From Butyrivibrio sp. XPD2002 (GTDB lineage Bacteria > Bacillota > Clostridia > Lachnospirales > Lachnospiraceae), in contig NZ_AUIY01000005.1 in NCBI RefSeq assembly GCF_000423945.1, forward strand, positions 62,001 to 126,000: a DNA stretch of 64,000 nucleotides, read 5' to 3'. Position 1 is the stretch's first letter. Every line of letters starts with the position of its first letter. The position numbers and the translations under genes are program-made. Of the stretch, positions 25,180 to 34,231 are shown piece by piece. Below the pieces are notes generated by a model. The model ran no database searches and was not told the DNA's origin. It saw nothing but the letters and a program-made list of their open reading frames with translations.

Positions 25180-27303
25180 TCAAACTGCGTGACTTAATGA
25201 AGCCACTTTTGCAGCCTTTCTTTCCTTATCTCTCTTCACACAGTCACCCATTCCCCAGGTTGATCTGACGATCAGACCATCGAAGATCATGTACATGGAA
25301 GGAAGTACCAGGATAACGACTGCCATACTGATCAGCGCACCTCTTGCCATAAGGAAGCACAGTGATCCGATCATGTCGACGCTGGATACCAGTCCTACGC
25401 CGAAGGTTGCTGCAAAGAAGCTAAGTGCACTTACAATTACTGACTTCATGCTGGTTGAAAGAGCAATTCGTGTTGCCTGCTTTTTACTCTGTCCGTCCAT
25501 TCTCTCCTTGCAGTAACGTGTTGTCATCAGGATTGCATAGTCAACTGTCGCACCGAGCTGAATTGTTCCGATAACAACTGAAGATATGAAGGGAATTACC
25601 GTTCCTGTAAATCCGGGGATTCCCATATTTATGAAAATCGCAAACTCGATAACCGCTACCAGAATGAAAGGAAGTGATATGGATTTCATTACCAGTGCGA
25701 TGATAAGGAATACGCAGCCAATTGAAACTATGCTGACTGTCTTGAAATCCTTATCTGTTATCGTGATAAGATCCTTTGTACAAGGCGCCTCACCTACAAC
25801 CATTGCTGAGGGGCTGTATCTTTTTACTATCTCGTTGATAGTATCTATCTGCTCATTTACTTCATCAGAAGCTGTCTTGTACTCACTTGTGAGCATCAGC
25901 ATCTGATAATCATCACTTGAAAGCTCATCTCTGATCTTTGAAGGAATCATGTCCTTAGGAAGCCTTGGTCCAACCATTGCATCCAGACCAAGAACATCAT
26001 CCACTCCCTTAACGTCCTTAAGCTCTCCTACCATTTCCTGCATCGTTGCTGTATCAAGATTTGCATCTGCAAGAATCATGTAGGTTGTATTTGTCTCAAA
26101 GTGCTTATCAAGCTCTATCATAGCCTGTCTGCTTGGAAGCTTTTCAGGAAGTGTCTCAGCAAGATCGTAATAAACTGCTGCGTGTCTGTAGCCCCATATT
26201 GCCGGAGGAAGTAGACATATGAAAATCACTCCGAAAAGTAATGCATGCTTTGAAATCCATCTGGGAGTTTTCACAAACTCGGGAATAACAGGCTTATGCT
26301 TTGTTTTCTCTATAACATTGTCAAAGATAAGTATCATCGAAGGAAGTACTGTTACACAGGCAACAACACCGAAGATAACACCCTTGGCCATTACTATTCC
26401 AAGATCAAGTCCAATGGTGAAGCTCATAAAGCAAAGAGCCACAAAGCCTGCGATTGTTGTAATCGATGAACCTATTACCGACTGGAAGGTTGCGCAGATG
26501 GCGTTTGCCATTGCTTTCTTTTTATCAGTCTCACCCTTTTCAATCTCCTCCTGATAGCTGTGCCACAGGAAAATCGAATAATCCAGTGTTACACCGAGCT
26601 GAAGTACTGCGCTGAGCGATTTTGTAAGGAATGATATCTCTCCAAGGAAGATGTTCGTTCCCATGTTGAACATGATCGCTACACCAATGCTCGCCAGGAA
26701 GAAGAAAGGAATCAGGTAGGAATCCATTGTCAGTGAAAGAACAATGACTGCAAGCAAAACTGCCATTCCTACATATATAGGTGTTTCCTTCTCTGTCAGG
26801 TTCTTGGTATCAAGAACGATTGCTGCCATACCTGAGAGGAAGCACTTTTCATTAGCAATCTTCCTTATCTCGGTTATAGCCTCCATGGTGCCATCACCGG
26901 AGGTCGTGTCATCAAATATGATGAACATCATCTGTGCATCTCCGGTTCCAAGAGCCTGTGTCACCTCATCGGGAAGCATCTCCTTCGGTATGGAATAATC
27001 CATGAAGGTGTCATACCAGATTACCTTCTTTACGTGGTCGACTGTCTCGATCCTGGATTTCAGATCAGCGATGTCCTTGTCAGCCATCCCCTCAACTACA
27101 AAAAGCGAATATGCTCCGGTTCCGAACTGATCCATGAGGATGTCCTGGCCCTTCATGGTCTCGATCTCACCCGGCAGGTAAGAGAGAATGTCGTAATTAA
27201 CTCTGGTAGCTGCCATACCTGCGACGCACGGAATCATCAGTGCTATGCTGGCAATCAGGATTATGAACCTGGCCTTTACTATTGCTTTTGATAAAAATTT
27301 CAT
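25180..27303 (-). CDS. MMPL/RND-superfamily exporter
   Basis: A 707-residue transporter with about twelve membrane helices in two halves. Each half has an extracellular domain after its first helix (VNYDILSYLPGEIETM, and YYDLAETLPEKLPSRQ). The sterol-sensing/MMPL-type helix blocks contain LGVTLDYSIFLWHSY and LGATVDYAILMTTRY, the duplicated helix-4 motif with conserved Asp that carries the proton relay. The family exports lipids, antibiotics or peptides. It is transcribed with the LKDG lipoprotein and divergently from a TetR repressor whose operators cover its promoter, so induction by an exported compound is likely. Confidence 0.93.
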   Translation of the reverse strand: MKFLSKAIVKARFIILIASIALMIPCVAGMAATRVNYDILSYLPGEIETMKGQDILMDQFGTGAYSLFVVEGMADKDIADLKSRIETVDHVKKVIWYDTFMDYSIPKEMLPDEVTQALGTGDAQMMFIIFDDTTSGDGTMEAITEIRKIANEKCFLSGMAAIVLDTKNLTEKETPIYVGMAVLLAVIVLSLTMDSYLIPFFFLASIGVAIMFNMGTNIFLGEISFLTKSLSAVLQLGVTLDYSIFLWHSYQEEIEKGETDKKKAMANAICATFQSVIGSSITTIAGFVALCFMSFTIGLDLGIVMAKGVIFGVVACVTVLPSMILIFDNVIEKTKHKPVIPEFVKTPRWISKHALLFGVIFICLLPPAIWGYRHAAVYYDLAETLPEKLPSRQAMIELDKHFETNTTYMILADANLDTATMQEMVGELKDVKGVDDVLGLDAMVGPRLPKDMIPSKIRDELSSDDYQMLMLTSEYKTASDEVNEQIDTINEIVKRYSPSAMVVGEAPCTKDLITITDKDFKTVSIVSIGCVFLIIALVMKSISLPFILVAVIEFAIFINMGIPGFTGTVIPFISSVVIGTIQLGATVDYAILMTTRYCKERMDGQSKKQATRIALSTSMKSVIVSALSFFAATFGVGLVSSVDMIGSLCFLMARGALISMAVVILVLPSMYMIFDGLIVRSTWGMGDCVKRDKERKAAKVASLSHAV

Positions 27304-27328
27304 AACCTTTTCCTCGCAATATCGTTTT

Positions 27329-27387
27329 ATGACTGTTGGTCATTTTTCTTTAATTATGTTATACTCCAATTATGACCGTTGGTCAAT
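27329..27387. promoter_or_regulatory. Overlapping divergent promoters and two TetR operators
   Basis: Two near-identical palindromic sites, TGACTGTTGGTCA (27330-27342) and TGACCGTTGGTCA (27373-27385), lie 43 bp apart. On the minus strand TTGACC (27386-27381) is a -35 with a 17-base spacer to TATAAC (27363-27358), for the exporter operon. On the plus strand TTGGTC (27336-27341) and TATACT (27360-27365) are 18 bases apart, for the tetR gene. Each operator covers one -35, and the two -10 boxes overlap. Confidence 0.88.
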
Positions 27388-27423
27388 ATTTGTTTTTTAA
27401 CATTTTTGTGTTAGGATAAAGCT

Positions 27424-28026
27424 ATGGGAAAATGGGATGAAAATAAAAAATTGAAACTGGATTCTTTGCTTAACACCTCCTTTGAGTTGTTCACCTCGCA
27501 GGGAATCAACCAGACGTCGATCTCTGATATTGTTAAGAAAGCCGGCGTTGCGAAGGGAACCTTCTATCTATATTTCAAGGACAAGTATGATATAAGGAAT
27601 CGTTTGATTGCGCGAAAATCGAACCAGCTTTTTGCTGTTGCTTATCAGGCACTTCTTAAGGAAGACCTTCACACTGTAGAGGACAAGATCATCTTTATGA
27701 TGAAGCACATCCTCATCGAGCTATCAAACAATCACATGCTGCTTACTCTTATCTATAAGGACTTAAGTTGGGCTCTGTTTAAGGAAGCCATGGCCAACAA
27801 CAAAGATGACTCCGAGACTGATTTCCTTCAGATCATCACAGAGATGTTCGAAGCATCCGAGATAAAATATCGAAACCCGGAGCTTATGATGTTTCTCATT
27901 GTTGAAATGGTAGGCTCCGCAGGCTACAGCTCAATAATCTATAAGCAGCCTCAGCCTCTTGATGAACTCCTGCCTGAACTTGAATATGCTGTTAGAGGCA
28001 TAATGAAGGAGTATGAACTTCACTGA
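27424..28026 (+). CDS. TetR/AcrR-family repressor
   Basis: A 200-residue regulator. The N-terminal HTH is typical (LDSLLNTSFELFTSQGINQTS, then ISDIVKKAGVAKGTFYLYFKDKYDI), followed by an alpha-helical ligand domain. It is divergent from the MMPL-lipoprotein operon, and twin operators sit in the shared promoter region, so it almost certainly represses both itself and the exporter. The ligand is unknown. Confidence 0.93.
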   Translation: MGKWDENKKLKLDSLLNTSFELFTSQGINQTSISDIVKKAGVAKGTFYLYFKDKYDIRNRLIARKSNQLFAVAYQALLKEDLHTVEDKIIFMMKHILIELSNNHMLLTLIYKDLSWALFKEAMANNKDDSETDFLQIITEMFEASEIKYRNPELMMFLIVEMVGSAGYSSIIYKQPQPLDELLPELEYAVRGIMKEYELH

Positions 28027-28126
28027 AGATATATCAATAAAAATCTGTACTCTGTTCTACATATAAACAGCATGATTTCAGAATTATTATTAAGTCGCCC
28101 ATTCGGGCTTCATAAAATATTTTAAG

Positions 28127-28158
28127 AAAACCCCACGTTGGCAAGACGTGGGGTTTTT
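28127..28158 (+). terminator. Terminator of the tetR gene
   Basis: AAAACCCCACGT (28127-28138) and ACGTGGGGTTTT (28146-28157) form a twelve-base stem followed by T. It lies about 100 bases after the tetR stop. Confidence 0.9.
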
Positions 28159-28351
28159 CAGGTAGGAGATTTCTTATGACTATGTATGTCATATAAGTTA
28201 GCTTTTGCTAACACAGTTATATTAGCATAGGCTAACAAACTGTGCAAGCATTATTTTTATTTTTTTGAGATTAGCACTTTATATTTTCATTATTGATTTA
28301 CAGCTATCACAAAAAAAATATTATGACAACTATTACAGCAATAATCGAAGA
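28159..28351. other. Non-coding stretch with TTAGC/GCTAA hairpins
   Basis: No gene. GTTAGCTTTTGCTAAC (near 28197) is a short hairpin, and TTAGCATAGGCTAA follows about 20 bases later. They look like paired binding sites or small hairpins; no adjacent gene start depends on them. Confidence 0.45.
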
Positions 28352-28705
28352 CTTAGTTGTTCCTATCATTTTTCAAAACAACTATTTCTGCTTGTTTCCG
28401 CCGTTTAGTTGTTCCGATTATTTGCTCGGACAACTATTCCAGCTTGCTTCCGCCGTTTAGTTGTTTCTGTTTTATTTCCGGACAACTATTTCAGCTTACT
28501 TCCGCCGTTTAGTTGTTCCTGTTTTACTTCCGGACAACTATTTCAGCTTACTTCCGCCGTTTAGTTGTTCCTGTTTTACTTCCGGACAACTATTTCAGCT
28601 TACTTCCGCCGTTTAGTTGTTCCTGTTTTATTTCCGGACAACTATTTCTGCTTGTTTCCGCCGTTTAGTTGTTCCTGTTTTATTTCCAGACAACTATTTC
28701 TATCC
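28352..28705. repeat. Seven-copy 52-bp minisatellite with hairpin units
   Basis: Units start near 28352, 28404, 28456, 28508, 28560, 28612 and 28664, an exact 52-bp period with few substitutions. Each unit contains TAGTTGTTC and, about 12 bases on, GGACAACTA, so each can fold into a hairpin. A connecting CAGCTTACTTCCGCCG segment joins units. There are no unique spacers. The small open frames across it are artefacts. Confidence 0.92.
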
Positions 28706-28721
28706 GAATTATTATCCTATA

Positions 28722-28757
28722 AGAAAAAACGCAGGAAGGCATCTACCCTCCTGCGTC
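28722..28757 (-). terminator. Terminator of the acidic-protein gene
   Basis: ACGCAGGA (28729-28736) pairs with TCCTGCGT (28749-28756). On the minus strand the stem is followed by TTTTTT. Confidence 0.9.
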
Positions 28758-28770
28758 ATAAATTTAGATA

Positions 28771-29349
28771 TTAGTGACCAAGCTTCCCAAAGAAAGCATC
28801 TCCCTGATCACTGTCATCTCCGAAGCCGTCTTCAAAGTCGTCCTCATCGAAGTCGTCATCTTCTCCTTCGTCGAACTCTTCATCGAGGTTCTCGTCGTAG
28901 TCCCCTTCTTCGAAATCATCTTCATCGAATTCATCCGAGTCCTCATCATCGTCCTCGTCATCATCTTCTTCGAAGTCGTAATCGTCATCCTCTGATCCTT
29001 CTTCATCATCAAGATCATCGTAGTCATACTCCGAATCGAAGTATCCTTCTGCTTCAAGCCTGTCTCTTACATCTCTGTCAAAGTCCAGCTCAAAATCATT
29101 CGGATTAAGTCCTACGTCCTCCAGCATCGCCCGACGCTCTTCCTCATCGGCCCGCAGAAAATCATCGAAGTCCAGCCCTGAATTGCAAACAGCTTCAACA
29201 AGCTCAGCATCTACATAAACAGTAAAGTCTGCGCCATCTCCGTCAAAGCCATCATCTATGTATGGCAGGTCTTCAGGAAAAATAGAAAACATTTTTCCAT
29301 TTTCATCAAAATCAAGTGGGCCGAAGCCTTTTCCAAGATTAACGTTCAT
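28771..29349 (-). CDS. Highly acidic cytoplasmic protein, function unknown
   Basis: A 192-residue protein. The first 110 residues are a normal mixed sequence (LPYIDDGFDGDGADFTVYVDAE, then DFDDFLRADEEERRAMLEDVG), and the last 80 are almost entirely Asp and Glu with a little Phe, Tyr and Gly, ending FFGKLGH. There is no signal or membrane segment. The ATG at 29349 is five bases after GAGG; a TTG twelve bases earlier overlaps it. It follows thiolase on the same strand at 50 bases. I do not recognise the family. The extreme acidic tail could mimic nucleic acid or bind basic proteins (inference). Confidence 0.75.
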   Translation of the reverse strand: MNVNLGKGFGPLDFDENGKMFSIFPEDLPYIDDGFDGDGADFTVYVDAELVEAVCNSGLDFDDFLRADEEERRAMLEDVGLNPNDFELDFDRDVRDRLEAEGYFDSEYDYDDLDDEEGSEDDDYDFEEDDDEDDDEDSDEFDEDDFEEGDYDENLDEEFDEGEDDDFDEDDFEDGFGDDSDQGDAFFGKLGH

Positions 29350-29399
29350 ATAACCTCGCAATATAATGAAGTTCGAAAGGACCTCGCTAAGTGATCACC

Positions 29400-30581
29400 T
29401 TAGTCACGCTCTACTATCGCAGCGGCACCCATTCCGCCACCTACGCAGAGAGTAGCAAGTCCCTTCTTGGCATCGCGTCTCTGCATCTCATAAAGAAGAG
29501 TTACAAGGATACGGCAGCCTGAGCATCCTACCGGGTGTCCAAGAGCGATTGCTCCACCGTTTACATTGAGCTTACTAAGATCGAAGCCAAGCTCCTTACC
29601 AACTGCAACTGACTGAGCTGCGAAAGCTTCGTTAGCCTCGATAAGATCGAAGTCAGAAATCTGGTAGCCGGCCTTAGCCATTGTCTTCTTGGTAGCAGCA
29701 ACAGGGCCGATACCCATGATGCGGGGCTCAACACCTGCAAGCTCACCTGCAATCCATGTAGCCATGGGCTTGATTCCGAGTTCCTTAGCCTTCTCTTCAC
29801 TCATAACAACGATAGCTGCAGCACCGTCGTTGATACCTGAAGAGTTAGCTGCTGTAACCATTCCGTCAGGCTTGAATGCAGGACGAAGCTTTGAAATATT
29901 TTCCTTTGTAACGCCTGCTCTGGGGCCTTCATCCTTCGCAAACATAACTGTTTCCTTCTTAACCTTAACAGGAACAGGAACGATCTCCTCATCGAACTTG
30001 CCATCAGCCTGAGCCTTCTCGCACTTCTGCTGGCTGTTAGCTGCAAACTCATCAAGCTCTTCTCTTGTAAGTCCCCACTGCTCGCAGATATTCTCTGCTG
30101 TGATACCCATGTGGAATCCGCCGAATGCATCTGTAAGAGCGTCCTTGATCATTGTATCAATGAGCTCACCGTTATTCATTCTGTAACCGAATCTTGCATT
30201 CTGAAGTGCATAAGGTGCACGTGACATGCTCTCTGTACCACCTGCAACGATGATGTCTGCATCACCCATGGAGATAAGCTTTGCTGCAAGGTTTACACAG
30301 TGAAGACCTGATCCGCAAAGTACGTTGATCGTTGTTGCAGGAACCTCAACCGGGATACCTGCGTTAACTGCTGCCTGGCGTGCTACATTCTGACCTGTTC
30401 CGGCCTGGATAACACAGCCCATATATACTTCATCAACCTGCTCAGGCTTAACTCCTGAGCGCTTAAGTGCTTCCTTGATTACGATAGTACCCAGTTCAGG
30501 AGCGGTGATATCCTTAAGTGCTCCACCCATAACACCGATTGGTGTTCTACATGCTCCTGCCAAAACTACTTTTCGTGCCAT
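29400..30581 (-). CDS. thlA: Acetyl-CoA acetyltransferase (thiolase)
   Basis: A 393-residue biosynthetic thiolase that condenses two acetyl-CoA to acetoacetyl-CoA, the first step of butyrate formation. The acylated Cys is in [12 protein letters not shown] near residue 89. The C-terminal motifs [17 protein letters not shown] (active-site His) and CVGGGMGAA (second Cys) are intact. RBS AAGGAGG. The other butyrate genes (hbd, crt, bcd-etf) are not adjacent. Confidence 0.96.
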   Translation of the reverse strand: MARKVVLAGACRTPIGVMGGALKDITAPELGTIVIKEALKRSGVKPEQVDEVYMGCVIQAGTGQNVARQAAVNAGIPVEVPATTINVLCGSGLHCVNLAAKLISMGDADIIVAGGTESMSRAPYALQNARFGYRMNNGELIDTMIKDALTDAFGGFHMGITAENICEQWGLTREELDEFAANSQQKCEKAQADGKFDEEIVPVPVKVKKETVMFAKDEGPRAGVTKENISKLRPAFKPDGMVTAANSSGINDGAAAIVVMSEEKAKELGIKPMATWIAGELAGVEPRIMGIGPVAATKKTMAKAGYQISDFDLIEANEAFAAQSVAVGKELGFDLSKLNVNGGAIALGHPVGCSGCRILVTLLYEMQRRDAKKGLATLCVGGGMGAAAIVERD

Positions 30582-30625
30582 TACTATTCCTCCTTAATTT
30601 GATTAATAAATAATTGTTTATACAA

Positions 30626-30631
30626 ATTATA
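30626..30631 (-). promoter_or_regulatory. Extended -10 of the thiolase promoter
   Basis: On the minus strand TGTTATAAT (TGnTATAAT) lies about 45 bases upstream of the thiolase start, followed by an A/T-rich leader and AAGGAGG. Confidence 0.6.
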
Positions 30632-30664
30632 ACACATTCTTTGTAATGACTATGCAATTAGACA

Positions 30665-31798
30665 TCACTTTAGTAATTTTCCTTTTTTAAACACATACTT
30701 TATGTTAAGCTCATCATCCACTAAAAGAATATTTGCATAGCAGCCCTCCTTAAGGCTTCCATAATCAGCATCAATTCCAATGGCCTTTGCAGGATTCTCA
30801 GTTGCTGCCCTTACAGCTCTCTCTACAGGAATTCCCATATTCTGAACCGCATTCTTCATACAGTTAAAAAGATTGGTTACGGAGCCTGCTATAACATCGG
30901 GCTTCTCTGTAAGAGTTGCCTTATTTCCACATACAGTGACCTTCTGTCCTCCAAGCTGATACTCACCGTCCGGAAGCCCTGTGGCCTCCATGCTGTCTGA
31001 AATAAGAATCATCTTATCCTGCAAAAAAGCATTAAACGCAAACCTCACCATGGCGGGATGGACATGAATTCCATCTGCTATAAGCTCAGCTTCTGCACTT
31101 TTCTCTATGCCTGCAGCTATTGGTCCCGGGAGTCTGTGATTTAATCCAGGCATCGCATTAAACAGATGTGTCAAATGTCTTGCACCTGCATCGAAAGCCT
31201 CTATAGCTGTCTCATAATCAGTGCAGGTATGGGCAATTGAGATATTCACCTCATCTGAAAGAGTCTTGATAAACTCCATACTTCCGGATAATTCAGGTGC
31301 AATATCCACAAGCTTAATTAAATCTCCGCTGTCCTTCATAAGCCGCTTAAACATCTCTGCATCCGGGAGCTTAAGAAATTCCGGGTTCTGTGCTCCCACC
31401 TTGTCAGGGCTGATAAAGGGTCCCTCCATGTTTATTCCCACAAGGTCCGCCTTGTCATCATGCTCACTGTTTTTTTGTGCATACTCCTTTGCAACAGTGA
31501 CTGCCTTACTTAAGGTCTCCTCACTCATTGTCATGGTAGCGGGACAGATTGCCAGGATGCCGCTTTTTGCTTCATACTCTGCTATCTCCTTAAGACCCTC
31601 TGCATCGCCGTCACAAAAATCGTGTCCCACTGCTCCATGAAAATGAATATCCACGAGTCCCGGAATCGCCATTAATCCCGTGCCATCGAAAGTCTCGCTA
31701 TCCGCGGAGCTGTCTGCAATACGACCGTCCTGAACGCAGATATCCTTTTCCGTAAAAATATGATTTTCTGTAAATACCTTTGCACCTGTAATTTTCAT
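30665..31798 (-). CDS. nagA: N-acetylglucosamine-6-phosphate deacetylase
   Basis: A 377-residue amidohydrolase that removes acetate from GlcNAc-6-P. The metal motif is LVDIHFHGAVGHDF near residue 50; a metal Glu lies in GINMEGPFIS, His ligands in IAHTCTDY and THLFNAM, and the catalytic Asp in LISDSMEATG. Length fits. It is 47 bases downstream of nagB in one operon, so both steps from GlcNAc-6-P to fructose-6-P are encoded together. RBS AGAGG. Confidence 0.95.
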   Translation of the reverse strand: MKITGAKVFTENHIFTEKDICVQDGRIADSSADSETFDGTGLMAIPGLVDIHFHGAVGHDFCDGDAEGLKEIAEYEAKSGILAICPATMTMSEETLSKAVTVAKEYAQKNSEHDDKADLVGINMEGPFISPDKVGAQNPEFLKLPDAEMFKRLMKDSGDLIKLVDIAPELSGSMEFIKTLSDEVNISIAHTCTDYETAIEAFDAGARHLTHLFNAMPGLNHRLPGPIAAGIEKSAEAELIADGIHVHPAMVRFAFNAFLQDKMILISDSMEATGLPDGEYQLGGQKVTVCGNKATLTEKPDVIAGSVTNLFNCMKNAVQNMGIPVERAVRAATENPAKAIGIDADYGSLKEGCYANILLVDDELNIKYVFKKGKLLK

Positions 31799-31845
31799 CT
31801 TTCGCCTCTATACTCTAACGCGTATATGAGCCTAGCCCATCTATC

Positions 31846-32568
31846 TCAGATTTTTGAAAAAGCTGCTTCGTCCCCAATGATCGTAAAGTCAGGATGCATC
31901 TGAAGAACTGAAGCGGGAACCTCCGGAGTCACTCTTCCAAAAAGTGCGCGCTCTATGATGTCAGCCTTACTTTCACCGTTAACTATCATAAGCACCTTTC
32001 TCGCCTGCATGATGGACTTTATTCCCATGGTATAGGCCTGTCTTGGCATCTCCTCATCACCAAAAAACTTCTGGTTTGAATCGATGGTACTCTGGGTCAG
32101 ATCAACGCAGTGGGTCAAAAGCTCGAAGGCCTCCCCGGGCTCGTTGAAACCTATATGGCCATCAGTACCTATGCCCAGGAGCTGTAAGTCGATTCCTCCT
32201 GCTTTTCTTATGATTTCCTCATACTCCTCACAGGCCGCTTCACTGTTTAGGTTACTGCCATCAGGCAGATGTATTTTGTTCTCGGGAATATTTACATGAT
32301 TAAAGAAATTTTCATGCATGTAGTACCAGTAGCTCTGACTGTGCGTTTTCGGAAGACCTCTGTACTCATCAAGGTTAATTGTTGTAACCTCTGAAAAGTC
32401 GATGTCTCCTTTCTTGTACCAGTCAATGAGCTGCTTGTAGGTTCCGACCGGTGTGGCTCCGGTCGCAAGACCAAGCACAGAATCAGGCTTCATGATAACC
32501 TGCGCAGATATAATGTTGGCTGCCTTTCTGGACATATCATTATAGTCTTTTGCTCTTATTATTTTCAT
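31846..32568 (-). CDS. nagB: Glucosamine-6-phosphate deaminase
   Basis: A 240-residue enzyme turning GlcN-6-P into fructose-6-P and ammonia. Motifs are SVLGLATGATPVGTY (phosphate loop), TTINLDEYRGL (catalytic Asp), LLGIGTDGHIGFNEPG (with catalytic His), and the nagB-type end MHPDFTIIGDEAA. It is shorter than E. coli NagB (266) and lacks much of the allosteric tail, as in B. subtilis-type enzymes. GGAGGG precedes the ATG. First gene of nagB-nagA. Confidence 0.95.
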   Translation of the reverse strand: MKIIRAKDYNDMSRKAANIISAQVIMKPDSVLGLATGATPVGTYKQLIDWYKKGDIDFSEVTTINLDEYRGLPKTHSQSYWYYMHENFFNHVNIPENKIHLPDGSNLNSEAACEEYEEIIRKAGGIDLQLLGIGTDGHIGFNEPGEAFELLTHCVDLTQSTIDSNQKFFGDEEMPRQAYTMGIKSIMQARKVLMIVNGESKADIIERALFGRVTPEVPASVLQMHPDFTIIGDEAAFSKI

Positions 32569-32702
32569 AACTGGCGTCCCTCCGAATTAACCTTTTTACT
32601 GTTCAATCCATAAGTTCCAGTGAGTTTTCATAAGGAAAAAGACAGCTGAAGCCTCTACAACTGTCCTTTACAAACTCCTTATTTCATTTAGCTACGATAT
32701 CA

Positions 32703-33599
32703 TCAGCATATAGATGCCTTCTTAGCCTCAGAGTATTCCTCAAACATTTTTTTCATGAATTCTTTATCCGAGATAGCTTTTTTCATGTCTACTTCTCTTC
32801 CCTGTTCAAGAAGCCAGTTAAGCATATCCATAGCATTTTCGACGCCATCCTCATATTTTTCCTGAGCGATAGTCTTATAGTGAAGCTCTTCATCGTAATC
32901 CCACATTTCCATTTCCACTACCTCTTTTCTGCGTTTTTCAAAGAAGTCCTTTAAAATGCCTCGATTTATACATTCATCGATTGCCTTCTCAATAGCATCC
33001 TTTATAGGCTCATCGGTATCTTCTGTTTCCATAGGAATCTCTTTTATATATTTTCTCACGATAGCTACAAAAATACTATAATTTTTTAACGTCTCACACG
33101 CTGCCATAAGTTCAGGATTATGTCCCTCATTGACATTAATAAGAGTAACTATAAGCTCAAGATCCGGAGATTCTTCATGCTTTTCAAACTGCTCGGATAG
33201 TTTATAAACCTTTTTATCCTCCATAGGCTCTGTTCCATTATAGAATACAAAAAATTTGGGCGATGGAATCTTAATAAGCTTCGACCTATATAGGTCATCT
33301 TTCTGAGTCATGCTTTTTAAGAGCTTTGCTACATAGAATAAATCCCTTAATGGCATATTGGGACATGGTGTTGACTGGTGCTCAAAAATTCCCAGCTCGT
33401 AATTGAAGATAAAGGATACATCATTTTTCACCTTCATAAATGTGCTATCGCCTATGGTATTGATAATCATGTCATCCGGATTATCATAATCTGTACCATT
33501 AAGCGCATTGTACAAAGAAAGAAGTACCTTCTTGTCATTAAACAACATCCTGAAGGTAGTATCCTTGTACTTTGGTGTTATTAAGTTGTCTTGTTTCAA
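32703..33599 (-). CDS. Rpn-family recombination-promoting nuclease-like protein (PD-(D/E)XK)
   Basis: A 298-residue protein. The N-terminal domain reads LITPKYKDTTFRMLFNDKKVL, then NDVSFIFNYELGIFEHQST, matching the PD-(D/E)XK-type domain of Rpn/'putative transposase' proteins. Helical and Glu-rich sequence follows, with NWLLEQGREVDMKKAI near the end. These proteins are abundant in Lachnospiraceae and are linked to DNA breakage. The TTG at 33599 follows AAGGAG at six bases and is a better start than the TTG at 33638. A remnant of a related gene lies at 51.4 kb. Confidence 0.8.
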   Translation of the reverse strand: MKQDNLITPKYKDTTFRMLFNDKKVLLSLYNALNGTDYDNPDDMIINTIGDSTFMKVKNDVSFIFNYELGIFEHQSTPCPNMPLRDLFYVAKLLKSMTQKDDLYRSKLIKIPSPKFFVFYNGTEPMEDKKVYKLSEQFEKHEESPDLELIVTLINVNEGHNPELMAACETLKNYSIFVAIVRKYIKEIPMETEDTDEPIKDAIEKAIDECINRGILKDFFEKRRKEVVEMEMWDYDEELHYKTIAQEKYEDGVENAMDMLNWLLEQGREVDMKKAISDKEFMKKMFEEYSEAKKASIC

Positions 33600-33734
33600 T
33601 TCTTTCTCCTTCTTTTCTCTAGTGTTATTACAATCCAATGTGATTTCATAGGCGAAAAGCCCTGATACGCTACTACGCGTAATAGATTGAATATCTGCTG
33701 AGTATCGCAGCCAAAAATTAGAATATCAAAAAGA

Positions 33735-33774
33735 AATCCGGAAATCTTTAAGATTGTCTTAAGATTCCCGGATT
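33735..33774 (-). terminator. Terminator after the fibronectin-like fragment
   Basis: AATCCGGAAATCTTTAAGA pairs with TCTTAAGATTCCCGGATT with one bulge, followed on the minus strand by a T-rich tract. Confidence 0.85.
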
Positions 33775-33787
33775 ATGAAAGTTTATT

Positions 33788-34096
33788 TCATTTATTTACT
33801 TTTAACCCATTAAGCTTTGCCGAAGCCTTCTTACTCCACTTGGAATACACCTTCTGTTTTCCGACATTCTTATAGGTGCGCATGCGTATATAGAATTTCT
33901 TTCCATATTTTATATGTTTGAACTTCTTTGAAGTTGCAGATGCTTTACTAATTAAAATCGAACCCGTTCTATTCTTAAATTTCTTATTATCACTGTACTG
34001 GATTTCATAACCGTCAATCCCGGATTTAACCTTTTTCCACTTGAGCTTTAGTGATGATCTGCCTGTGGTCACATCCTTGATCTTTGTCTTTTTCAT
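33788..34096 (-). pseudogene. Fibronectin type III-like C-terminal fragment of a surface protein
   Basis: The 102-residue frame is one complete Fn3-like module: TKIKDVTTGRSSLKLKWKKV, then IDGYEIQYSDN, and YIRMRTYKNV, ending in a Lys-rich tail. Such modules usually close long secreted proteins in this group. No ribosome site precedes the ATG, no signal peptide exists, and coding-like codons (EIYCTVPVDPY) continue upstream to a TGA. I read it as the remnant of a larger, 5'-deleted gene, though a small intact protein is possible. Confidence 0.6.
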
Positions 34097-34193
34097 GTAG
34101 GGATCAACAGGTACAGTGCAGTAAATTTCCCGGCGGCAGCTTCGTCAGTCCAATTTTCCCGAAATAAACTGTGAATTTGTCAGGAAGTTCTCA

Positions 34194-34223
34194 ATAAAAA
34201 TCCCGCCTCAGATTTGAGGCGGG
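34194..34223 (-). terminator. Terminator of glgP
   Basis: CCCGCCTCA (34202-34210) and TGAGGCGGG (34215-34223) form a nine-base GC-rich stem, followed on the minus strand by TTTTT, just after the glgP stop. Confidence 0.92.
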
Positions 34224-34231
34224 TAACATAT

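Noticed and set aside
28352..28705. CRISPR array
   Set aside because: The period is constant and the whole 52-bp unit repeats; there are no unique spacers and no cas genes.
28565..29108. Plus-strand frames of 69 and 163 residues across the minisatellite and acidic gene
   Set aside because: They are translations of the repeat and of the reverse strand of the Asp/Glu-rich gene, with repetitive, unnatural composition.
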